Shown here in pieces: positions 1 to 6,484 of a stretch of 15,357 nucleotides of DNA. Numbering within the stretch: the stretch's first letter is position 1; every line of letters starts with the position of its first letter. This DNA is from Euryarchaeota archaeon UBA82 (GTDB lineage Archaea > Thermoplasmatota > Poseidoniia > Poseidoniales > Poseidoniaceae). A model generated the notes under the pieces. It did no database searches and was not told the DNA's origin. It saw nothing but the letters and a program-made list of their open reading frames with translations. Location of the stretch: NCBI GenBank assembly GCA_002496635.1, contig DAKQ01000040.1, positions 1-15,357 on the forward strand, written 5' to 3'. The position numbers were made by a program, and so were the translations under genes.

Positions 1-1314
1 AAGACCCTGCATCCACAACAATGCGCCCCCCAATGCAACGACAACAATGGCGACATCACTAAGCCGCCTTAAGCTCACATAGAGAAGTCCCAAAATAATC
101 AACCCCATGAGAATAATCAGTCCTGCTGAGGCTTGCAATTCTCGGTTAACCTCTACATTCACTCCCTGACCTACAAGAAGCGTAAGGGATGTTCGATCTT
201 GAGATCTTAATGCTCCTTCCAAGTCCATGTAACTCCATTCGACTGAACAGCCAGCCCCTTCTTCATCAACAAGTTCGATGCATATTTCTTTATCGTATTG
301 AGGTGGATGTAGGACGAGTTCACTATTTGCTATTCGATACCCTCCAATGACAAATCCATCATCAGTAGATCTGATTGACTTCTCTTGTTTTGCATCCTTC
401 CATACAACTTCCCAACCTTGCTCTTCTAGGGATGCGCGGTCGAGTTGAACCAGAAGCCACGAAGCTGAACCACTCCATCTTCCAGGCCCATTGGTCTCAT
501 TTTGCCAGTTCCCTTCACTGTCGAGCGTCCCGCCAATCGGGCCTTCTTGAATCGATGTAAAGTCAGAAACAAAACCTCGATCCAGAGAAATCCAGCGAAG
601 GAAATCATTGTTACTTCCTTCTGCCATTCGCGCAGCAGCCATGTCAATGTGGGCTTGTGTGATATTTTCATCATCAAAACTTAAGCAATTCAGCGGGAAA
701 CAATCAGTCCAATTCGTTGGAGGAGGCGTCTGGATGCCAAGTGGGGAGAGTCCTGGTTGAGTCAGAATCGAAGTGTTATTCATGAACCCTCGAAAGATGT
801 CAGCAAGTGACATAACACCACTTGTTTGGTGGCCAGTTACTTCGTTGACAAGCGGTTTGAGAGATCCGCCAAGTGGATGTTCAAGAACGAGTTTTGTCTT
901 TGCATCAATTTCCCTGAGAATTGTAAGATTAAGGATTCCACCATCAGGTTCCGTGACTCCTTTCCACGCCTTTCCTGGTTCAAGAATGTCTGAGATAGGG
1001 GGTATCGATGCGTAGTCTGGAGTTCCTCCGTCAACAGTTGCTACTGGCTCCCATTCTTCTAAAGGTTCAACTTCGTTTGGGTCTCGAACAGCAACCACAA
1101 ACCCAAGAATAATCTCACTTGTCGGAAATTCGTCATCAATGGTTATTTGAGCCGAGAGTTCTGGAGATTCCATCTCATAGGATTCCATATCGATTGGCTG
1201 CAAAGCAGTAAGAGCGCCCGGAATCATGAGCAGTGTGAGGATAAAAACAGCCACATGGACTCGTTTTCGGTGGGTAACGATCTTCCCAGCAACCTTGGAA
1301 AACTTGCTGCCCAT
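1..1314 (-). CDS. RND/MMPL-superfamily membrane protein, N-terminal part (runs off left edge)
   Basis: An open frame runs from ATG at 1314 to the left edge (438 codons seen, no stop). An in-frame TAG two codons upstream fixes the start at or after this ATG; only a weak AAGG/AGG lies before it. Residues about 20-38 form a first membrane helix after a basic stretch (HRKRVH). A long polar extracytoplasmic region (about 40-390) follows, with two cysteine pairs (C205/C210, C345/C356) and several N-x-S/T sites. Two hydrophobic helices then begin at about 394-414 and 420-436, split by SLRRLSD. One helix, a large outer domain, then a helix bundle whose second helix ends in an FRS/SLR-like basic turn is the layout of RND/MMPL exporters, as in the sterol-sensing-like bundle. 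The substrate cannot be read from sequence. It is probably a proton-driven exporter or lipid-handling protein; the rest of the first bundle and the second half lie outside the window. It lies 62 bases after the M28 lipoprotein gene on the same strand. Confidence 0.72.
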   Translation of the reverse strand, partial: MGSKFSKVAGKIVTHRKRVHVAVFILTLLMIPGALTALQPIDMESYEMESPELSAQITIDDEFPTSEIILGFVVAVRDPNEVEPLEEWEPVATVDGGTPDYASIPPISDILEPGKAWKGVTEPDGGILNLTILREIDAKTKLVLEHPLGGSLKPLVNEVTGHQTSGVMSLADIFRGFMNNTSILTQPGLSPLGIQTPPPTNWTDCFPLNCLSFDDENITQAHIDMAAARMAEGSNNDFLRWISLDRGFVSDFTSIQEGPIGGTLDSEGNWQNETNGPGRWSGSASWLLVQLDRASLEEQGWEVVWKDAKQEKSIRSTDDGFVIGGYRIANSELVLHPPQYDKEICIELVDEEGAGCSVEWSYMDLEGALRSQDRTSLTLLVGQGVNVEVNRELQASAGLIILMGLIILGLLYVSLRRLSDVAIVVVALGGALLWMQGL

Positions 1315-1360
1315 GGTCTAGCCTAACCTTATCCTTCATCAATGGATGTATTTGAATCAT

Positions 1361-1371
1361 GAAACAAAAAC
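1361..1371 (-). terminator. Possible T-tract terminator after the M28 gene
   Basis: Just after the M28 stop codon the minus-strand transcript reads a run of five T, a G and three more T. Archaeal RNA polymerase can terminate at T-rich tracts without a hairpin. The tract is short, so read-through into the RND gene is quite possible. Confidence 0.25.
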
Positions 1372-1376
1372 AGCGA

Positions 1377-2741
1377 TTATTCTTTCCAAGTACCGTAGAA
1401 CTCTTCTGCATTATCAACGCGCACAAAGATATCAAGAGCAGACCAAACCAAACTATTGAATCCACTTTCCATCCCTTCTTGCCCTCCGGCTTTAGCCGTC
1501 ATGAACTCGAATGTATCGGAAGGAGAATGCCATTCTTGCCAGAATGAAATATCGCCGCCTGGGCTAAAGAAATTGAATGTTGGATAGCCTGCGGAAAAGA
1601 AAGAACAATGATCTGATGCACAGGATTCAGCAATCTGCCACGTAATTGGATTTGCATCCCCTGGAGAGTATGCCAAGTCTTCTTCAATAGTGGTTCCAAC
1701 CCAGTCATACATTCGATTCATATTCTCATCGTTTGCTCCAGCAATGCTGATGGTCCAGTCATATTTTGTAGCGGAAAAGATTTCCCCACCTGGGCCAATT
1801 AATGGCTCAGTTAGTGGAACAATTGGGTAGTTTAATGCAACCATATCGAAGTTTAGATATGCTCGAACCGAGACGTTTTCAGGAAGGTGGTTAACAAACG
1901 CAGCAGTCCCGAGTAATCCTTCTTCCTCACACGCCCAAAGTCCTGCAACGACAGTGTGATCGAATTCCATTTGTGCCAATGCCTGTGCCATTTCGAGAGA
2001 AACTGTTGAGCCAGACGTGTCATCATTTGCGCCTTCGTTCGTGCCACCTCCTGGTGGAGTGAACATATACGCGATGTCGAAGTGCCCTCCAATGACGATG
2101 TATTCGTCTGGATTTACCCTTCCCCAATTGTATCCAACCACGTTAAGTTGGTCTGGATCATCCTCATATCGCGTAACTTCAACATGGTCAAAACCCATTT
2201 CCCACATTTCAGCAGCCATAGCTTCAGCAGCCGCTTCATAGGCGGCGCCTCCTTCATGGATGGAGGCACTTGCGCACCATCTGTTGTTGTATTGAGAGGT
2301 TAACATGTCGGCCGTTTCGTACGCTCTTCGTCCATCAACAAGCATCAACTCTTCACTTTCGATGAGGTCAAAGGTTTTGTTTTCGACAATATCGCCTGCC
2401 ATAATAATGAATTCAAGAGACGTATGCTCTGTATCAAGAACCATGAAATCTACGTTTTCAACAGATGGCTCAAATGTCATGTTCATAGCATCTCGAAATA
2501 CTCCAAATTCATCGATAAAGAACGTACCCGGGGGACGTTGAATGGTGTATTCGATGTTTGATTGAACTCCTAGTGTGAATGTTTGCCCGCGTGGGAGAGA
2601 TGTGACATCTGACTCTTCAAAAACAGAAAGTTCAGGCGTAATTTCTTTTTCACTTTCTTCTCCAAAACAACCTGAGAAAGCAGTGCAGAGAAGCAAACAA
2701 AGCATGAGGGATGCTTGCAGTTTTCGAATGCCTTTGGCCAT
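1377..2741 (-). CDS. Secreted M28-family zinc aminopeptidase lipoprotein
   Basis: This 454-residue protein starts with a lipoprotein signal peptide: KGIRK, a hydrophobic core, then the lipobox FSGC with the lipidated Cys at 25. The mature enzyme is probably anchored outside the membrane. Residues about 195-440 form an M28 di-zinc peptidase domain with all ligands visible: H220 and D222 in GGHFD, D240 in GANDDTSG, catalytic E272 and ligand E273 in CEEEGLLG, D299 in NFDM, and H405 in WHSPSDT. A SASDH-like element at 374-378 and a following AGYP resemble the substrate-side loop of the family. Residues 30-190 are a less conserved N-terminal domain. The family removes N-terminal residues from peptides, so a role in scavenging external peptides is inferred. 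A GAGGGTGA ribosome binding site sits directly upstream of the ATG. It lies 55 bases after the aminotransferase gene. Confidence 0.9.
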   Translation of the reverse strand: MAKGIRKLQASLMLCLLLCTAFSGCFGEESEKEITPELSVFEESDVTSLPRGQTFTLGVQSNIEYTIQRPPGTFFIDEFGVFRDAMNMTFEPSVENVDFMVLDTEHTSLEFIIMAGDIVENKTFDLIESEELMLVDGRRAYETADMLTSQYNNRWCASASIHEGGAAYEAAAEAMAAEMWEMGFDHVEVTRYEDDPDQLNVVGYNWGRVNPDEYIVIGGHFDIAYMFTPPGGGTNEGANDDTSGSTVSLEMAQALAQMEFDHTVVAGLWACEEEGLLGTAAFVNHLPENVSVRAYLNFDMVALNYPIVPLTEPLIGPGGEIFSATKYDWTISIAGANDENMNRMYDWVGTTIEEDLAYSPGDANPITWQIAESCASDHCSFFSAGYPTFNFFSPGGDISFWQEWHSPSDTFEFMTAKAGGQEGMESGFNSLVWSALDIFVRVDNAEEFYGTWKE

Positions 2742-2744
2742 AGT

Positions 2745-2752
2745 TCACCCTC
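2745..2752 (-). promoter_or_regulatory. Ribosome binding site of the M28 peptidase gene
   Basis: The minus strand reads GAGGGTGA just before the ATG at 2741, with the GAGGG core about 6 bases from it. It is a strong match to the archaeal 16S tail and decides this start. Confidence 0.6.
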
Positions 2753-2796
2753 ACATTCGTCTTTATTCAATCTGTTCATGCATCAGTAAATGGAAT

Positions 2797-3984
2797 TCAA
2801 TCGTAATTTAATTCAATTTTCAAAGCATTTGCTAAGCGTTGATATTCCTCGATGGTGTTGTACAACTGAGCAGAAATACGCAGGTATCTTCCAGCAGGAG
2901 AAGGCCATGACCAGACCGGAACTTGGATGTCATATTTACTCGAAAGAATCTCATGCAATGGATCTGGCTCATGCATGATTTCGTGAGAAAGTGGTTCTCC
3001 TGGAAGTTGGAGTGTTGAGATACAGGCAATCATTGAGTCAGGACAAGGCACTTCGATTCCTAATGTCTTGCAGATTAAATTTCGACCTTCAATAGCAAGA
3101 TCATGATTGTGTTGCATGATGGTTGGCCATCCCCCCTCGAACATATCTTCCATCCCTTGAATGACTCTGGGAAGTGTACACCAACCCGAGATATCTTGTG
3201 TTCCAGTCCAATCAAATTCATGTCGGAAACGAGTCGTTGTGCCAAGAGGGAATGTATGCCCATGACTAATCGTTAACGGCTGAATTTTGTGTTGTTTATC
3301 TGAACGCACATGAAGAAAAGCAGTTCCTTTGGGCGCACACAACCATTTGTGACAATTACTGGTAACGTATGACGCTCCAAGTTCATCAAGGTGAAGAGGG
3401 ATCATTCCAATCCCATGGGCAGCATCGAGAAGAACTTCGATTCCTTTTTTTTCAAACAATGATGTTAACTCTTCAAACGGCATACGTAATCCAGTTGGAC
3501 TCGTTACTGTGTCAATCATGACCAGTTTGGTTTTTTCAGTCGCTGCACCCATCATCAAATCAACGACGATTTCAGGTCCATTAATAGGGAAAGGAATAGA
3601 CACTGTAACGACGTTAGCACCCCAACGGCTTGCAACGAAATCAATGGCATTTCGGCATGCTTGATATGCATGATCAGGAACTAAAATCTCATCATCCTTT
3701 GAGAAGATGAGTGATCGAAGGATGGTATTCACACCTGTCGTTGCGTTTGGAACAAGAGCCAAATCTTCCGAAGAGCACGAAAGGAAATCTGCGAGAGCGT
3801 CTCGTGATTGCTTCAGTAACAAGGGCATTTCCTCTTCAAAGAACCGAACCGGTTCGGATTCCATTCGATCTTGCCACTTACGTTGCTCTTTTATCACAAA
3901 TTCTGGACACGCACCAAACGACCCATGATTCAAAAAAATCCGAGAAGGTTCGAGATTCCAATGCTTAGCGAGAGGTGAGGGCAT
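2797..3984 (-). CDS. Class V PLP-dependent aminotransferase, isopenicillin-N-epimerase-like
   Basis: This 395-residue protein has the class V fold type I layout. It opens with FLNHGSFGACP (17-27) and PVRFFEEEMP (45-54), typical of the isopenicillin N epimerase/EgtE-like subgroup. D187 in LLDAAHGIG is the expected Asp contacting the PLP pyridine nitrogen. K213 in SNCHKWLCAPKG is the Schiff-base lysine. Members of this subgroup include epimerases, cysteine desulfurase-like C-S lyases and ergothioneine lyases; the sequence alone does not choose between them. No SUF or ergothioneine genes are nearby. No ribosome binding site precedes the ATG; a TATA-like palindrome centred 29 bases upstream suggests a leaderless transcript. 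A 6-bp inverted repeat lies between the two. The gene follows tRNA-Leu on the same strand. Confidence 0.85.
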   Translation of the reverse strand: MPSPLAKHWNLEPSRIFLNHGSFGACPEFVIKEQRKWQDRMESEPVRFFEEEMPLLLKQSRDALADFLSCSSEDLALVPNATTGVNTILRSLIFSKDDEILVPDHAYQACRNAIDFVASRWGANVVTVSIPFPINGPEIVVDLMMGAATEKTKLVMIDTVTSPTGLRMPFEELTSLFEKKGIEVLLDAAHGIGMIPLHLDELGASYVTSNCHKWLCAPKGTAFLHVRSDKQHKIQPLTISHGHTFPLGTTTRFRHEFDWTGTQDISGWCTLPRVIQGMEDMFEGGWPTIMQHNHDLAIEGRNLICKTLGIEVPCPDSMIACISTLQLPGEPLSHEIMHEPDPLHEILSSKYDIQVPVWSWPSPAGRYLRISAQLYNTIEEYQRLANALKIELNYD

Positions 3985-3991
3985 GGTATGG

Positions 3992-4006
3992 ACTGAACGA
4001 TTCAGT
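3992..4006. promoter_or_regulatory. Inverted repeat just upstream of the aminotransferase start
   Basis: ACTGAA-CGA-TTCAGT is a perfect 6-bp inverted repeat with a 3-base centre, ending 7 bases before the aminotransferase ATG and 22 bases after the tRNA 3' end. It may be an operator at the transcription start, or a small hairpin helping to end or process the tRNA transcript. Neither role is proven. Confidence 0.35.
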
Positions 4007-4008
4007 TC

Positions 4009-4018
4009 TCAATATTGA
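4009..4018 (-). promoter_or_regulatory. TATA-like palindrome, probable promoter of the aminotransferase gene
   Basis: TCAATATTGA is a perfect 10-bp palindrome centred about 29 bases upstream of the aminotransferase ATG. An archaeal TATA box there would place the transcript start within a few bases of the ATG, consistent with the lack of a ribosome binding site. Confidence 0.35.
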
Positions 4019-4028
4019 CGGTAAAGCA

Positions 4029-4115
4029 TGGTGCGGGGGGCAGGATTCGAACCTGCGAACCGATAAGGAATGGGACCTAAACCCACCGCCGTTGACCAAG
4101 CTGGGCGACCCCCGC
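4029..4115 (-). tRNA. tRNA-Leu (anticodon UAG), CCA encoded
   Basis: Read on the minus strand from 4115. The acceptor stem GCGGGGG (4115-4109) pairs fully with CCCCCGC (4039-4033), followed by discriminator A and an encoded CCA (4031-4029). The D arm has a 3-bp GCC/GGC stem with a C-C mismatch at 13-22 and the invariant GG in the loop. The anticodon stem GTGGG/CCCAT closes a 7-base loop TTTAGGT, giving anticodon UAG, which reads CUA and probably other CUN leucine codons. A 13-base variable arm makes it class II, as expected for Leu. The T arm is GCAGG/CCTGC around TTCGAAT. The anticodon loop has normal length, so there is no intron at the usual place. It sits between copA and the aminotransferase gene on the same strand. 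Confidence 0.95.
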
Positions 4116-4125
4116 GCAAACTGAT

Positions 4126-4153
4126 GGCGGTCAATCATGGATTTGAAACCGCC
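4126..4153 (-). other. GC-rich hairpin between copA and tRNA-Leu
   Basis: GGCGGT (4126-4131) and ACCGCC (4148-4153) can form a 6-bp GC-rich stem with a 16-base loop in the copA-tRNA spacer, about 32 bases after the copA stop. It could act in 3'-end formation or tRNA 5' processing. Overlapping this, TTTCAAAT on the minus strand (4141-4148) lies 26-33 bases upstream of the tRNA and could instead be its TATA-like box. Confidence 0.25.
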
Positions 4154-4184
4154 GATTAAACAAATACGACAAGATTTTGTTTGC

Positions 4185-6434
4185 TTAGGCAGAAGGAAGT
4201 CGCGGCCTCCACCATCGTAGAGTAAGTGAATTCGCAACAACACTCAATGAAGAGAGAGACATTGCAGCTGCTGCAAATGCAGGAGGCAAGAGCCAACCAG
4301 TCCATGGTAGGAGTAGACCCATGGCAAGAGGGATTCCTATCAAATTGTAGACAAATGCCCATCCTAGATTGTTTCGAATTTTTCGCATTGTAACTTGACC
4401 GAGTTCCAGAGCTGAAACAGCATCAAGTAGATCATTTCGAATCAATACAATATCTGCTGAGTCAAGAGCAATATCGCTTCCAGCACCCATGGCAATACCA
4501 ACATCTGCAGTGGCTAAAGCAGCAGCATCGTTGATTCCATCACCGACCATTGCGACACACGCACCATCTTGTTGCAATTTTGAAATATAGTCTGCTTTTT
4601 CATCAGGGCGTACGTTGGATACAACAGTTGTAATGCCACATTCCTTAGCGATTTGTTGTGCAGTTTCATCTCGATCACCTGTAAGCATAATGACTTCAAG
4701 ATTCGATTGTTGAGCGAATTTAATTGCTGAAACAGTTGATTCACGGAGTCGATCTGTTGTTTCAATCCATCCAAGTAATTGCGTTCCTTTGGATACGAAA
4801 GCCAGCGTGGATCCTTTTTCAGCAGCAGTTTTGATTGCACTTTGATGGCTGCTTAGATCAACGCTAACATGGGTCATGAGCGGCTCATTTCCAATTGCAA
4901 CCACTTCATCATCAAGTCGTCCAATAAGACCCATTCCGCCCATGCTTTCGATATCGCTAATTTCGGGTCTCTCCTTCGTTACATTTGACCATGAAGCAAG
5001 AATCGCTTCAGCCATTGGATGCGTTGAGGCGTGTTCAAGAGATGCGGCTATGCCAAGAATCTCGCGTACTTCTCCATCAATAAGTTCAATGTGAGATACT
5101 TTCGGTTTACCAGTCGTTAAAGTCCCTGTCTTGTCAACGACAAGGGTTGTTGTTGCATGGGATCGTTCCAGTGCTTCAATGCCTTTGATGAGCAGCCCAT
5201 AGCGAGCACCAATTCCAGTCCCTACCATGAGTGCGGTTGGTGTTGCTAATCCCAAAGCACAAGGACAAGCAATGACCAATGTCGATACGAGTGCAAGTAT
5301 CGCCACTTCTTCTCCGCTTCTATCCCCTTGTCCGGATGACAGCATCCAATATACGGCTGAAACAAGGGCACAAAAGAGTACGAAAGGTACGAAGACTGAA
5401 GAGATTTTATCGACTAATCTCTGTACAGGAGCTTTGCCCATTTGGGCTTCATCAACCAGTGAGATGACCCTTGAGAGAATAGTTGAATGGAAGGGTTGAG
5501 TGGTTTGAAGAGTTAATGGTGAATCAAGAACAATCGTTCCTCCAATGACTTCATCCCCTTCTTTACGTCGTACAGGATATGTTTCACCAGTCATCATTGA
5601 TGTGTCGATTAATGCAGAACCTTCGAGGATAATTCCATCTAATGGAATTGTTTGTCCGACTCGGACTAAGATATGTGTTCCCGAGAGAATATCTTCTACA
5701 GGTTGGCGCTCAGTTGCACCATCATCATCAACAACAAGAGCTGTTTTAGGTTGAAGGTTCATCAGTGAATAGACCGAATTCGTCGCTTGTAATTTCGCTC
5801 TACTCTCAAGGAAATTCCCTACTAAAATGAATGCGATAATCAGTGCTGCTCCATCATAGAAGACGTGCTCGGTTGTAGAGAAGATACTTGGAAGGAACGT
5901 AAACATGGACTCGAAAGTAACCAACACGGACCAAATCATTGCCGTCGTGGTGCCTAAGTGAACCAATACGTCCATATTTGCTCGTCCAGATAGAATGGCT
6001 TTCCAAGCACCTTTGTGGAACTGCATTCCAGAGAAAACATAGACAGGCGTTGCAAGCAGGAAGGCCAAGAGAAATCGAGTATCTATTGAACCGGTTTCTC
6101 CTAAATCTGAAACAAACATACTCACGATGAGGGTCGGAATTGACAAGAGAAGTGCAAAACCTGCAAGTTGACCCTGTTTACGTGCGGATTGAACTGCTTC
6201 TGAACGAATGGTTTCTGGCGTTGAGATTTTTTCTGCGCTGAATCCCTTTTTCTCAACAGCATTCACGACTTCGCCGATGCTGATCTTGTCTGTACTCCAA
6301 GTAATGCTTGCTTTCTCCAAGGCCAGATTTACACGAACAGATTCAACACCAGGCACCTTGGAGACGACAGACTCTACTGATGCAACGCAAGAAGAACAGG
6401 TCATACCCCTGACTCGAAGTGTTGTTTCAGCCAT
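4185..6434 (-). CDS. copA: Copper-exporting P1B-type ATPase
   Basis: A 749-residue P-type ATPase of complete, usual length. One N-terminal heavy-metal-associated domain (1-70) carries MTCSSC with C13 and C16. About eight membrane helices follow. The cytoplasmic motifs occur in order: TGE (282-284) in the actuator domain, the CPC metal site at 390-392, DKTGT with phosphorylated D434, the HP pair H472-P473 of the nucleotide domain, TGD at 585, and GDGIND at 631-636. The last two helices carry YN (696-697) and MSLSS (725-729), which with CPC define the copper(I)-exporting P1B-1 subgroup. It pumps Cu(I) out of the cytoplasm using ATP. A GAGG ribosome site (6442-6445) lies 7 bases before the ATG. 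No CopZ chaperone or copper regulator gene is adjacent. The spacer to the RNase gene is 50 bases, so co-transcription is possible. Confidence 0.95.
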   Translation of the reverse strand: MAETTLRVRGMTCSSCVASVESVVSKVPGVESVRVNLALEKASITWSTDKISIGEVVNAVEKKGFSAEKISTPETIRSEAVQSARKQGQLAGFALLLSIPTLIVSMFVSDLGETGSIDTRFLLAFLLATPVYVFSGMQFHKGAWKAILSGRANMDVLVHLGTTTAMIWSVLVTFESMFTFLPSIFSTTEHVFYDGAALIIAFILVGNFLESRAKLQATNSVYSLMNLQPKTALVVDDDGATERQPVEDILSGTHILVRVGQTIPLDGIILEGSALIDTSMMTGETYPVRRKEGDEVIGGTIVLDSPLTLQTTQPFHSTILSRVISLVDEAQMGKAPVQRLVDKISSVFVPFVLFCALVSAVYWMLSSGQGDRSGEEVAILALVSTLVIACPCALGLATPTALMVGTGIGARYGLLIKGIEALERSHATTTLVVDKTGTLTTGKPKVSHIELIDGEVREILGIAASLEHASTHPMAEAILASWSNVTKERPEISDIESMGGMGLIGRLDDEVVAIGNEPLMTHVSVDLSSHQSAIKTAAEKGSTLAFVSKGTQLLGWIETTDRLRESTVSAIKFAQQSNLEVIMLTGDRDETAQQIAKECGITTVVSNVRPDEKADYISKLQQDGACVAMVGDGINDAAALATADVGIAMGAGSDIALDSADIVLIRNDLLDAVSALELGQVTMRKIRNNLGWAFVYNLIGIPLAMGLLLPWTGWLLPPAFAAAAMSLSSLSVVANSLTLRWWRPRLPSA

Positions 6435-6484
6435 AATGGTGCCTCTATGTTTTGGTCATTCGTCGCTCATAATTAGCATTGATG

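Noticed and set aside
4060..4090. Intron in tRNA-Leu
   Set aside because: The anticodon loop is a normal 7 bases and all stems pair without an insert.
4514..4840. 108-residue minus-strand frame inside copA
   Set aside because: It is an out-of-frame shadow of the copA ATP-binding region.
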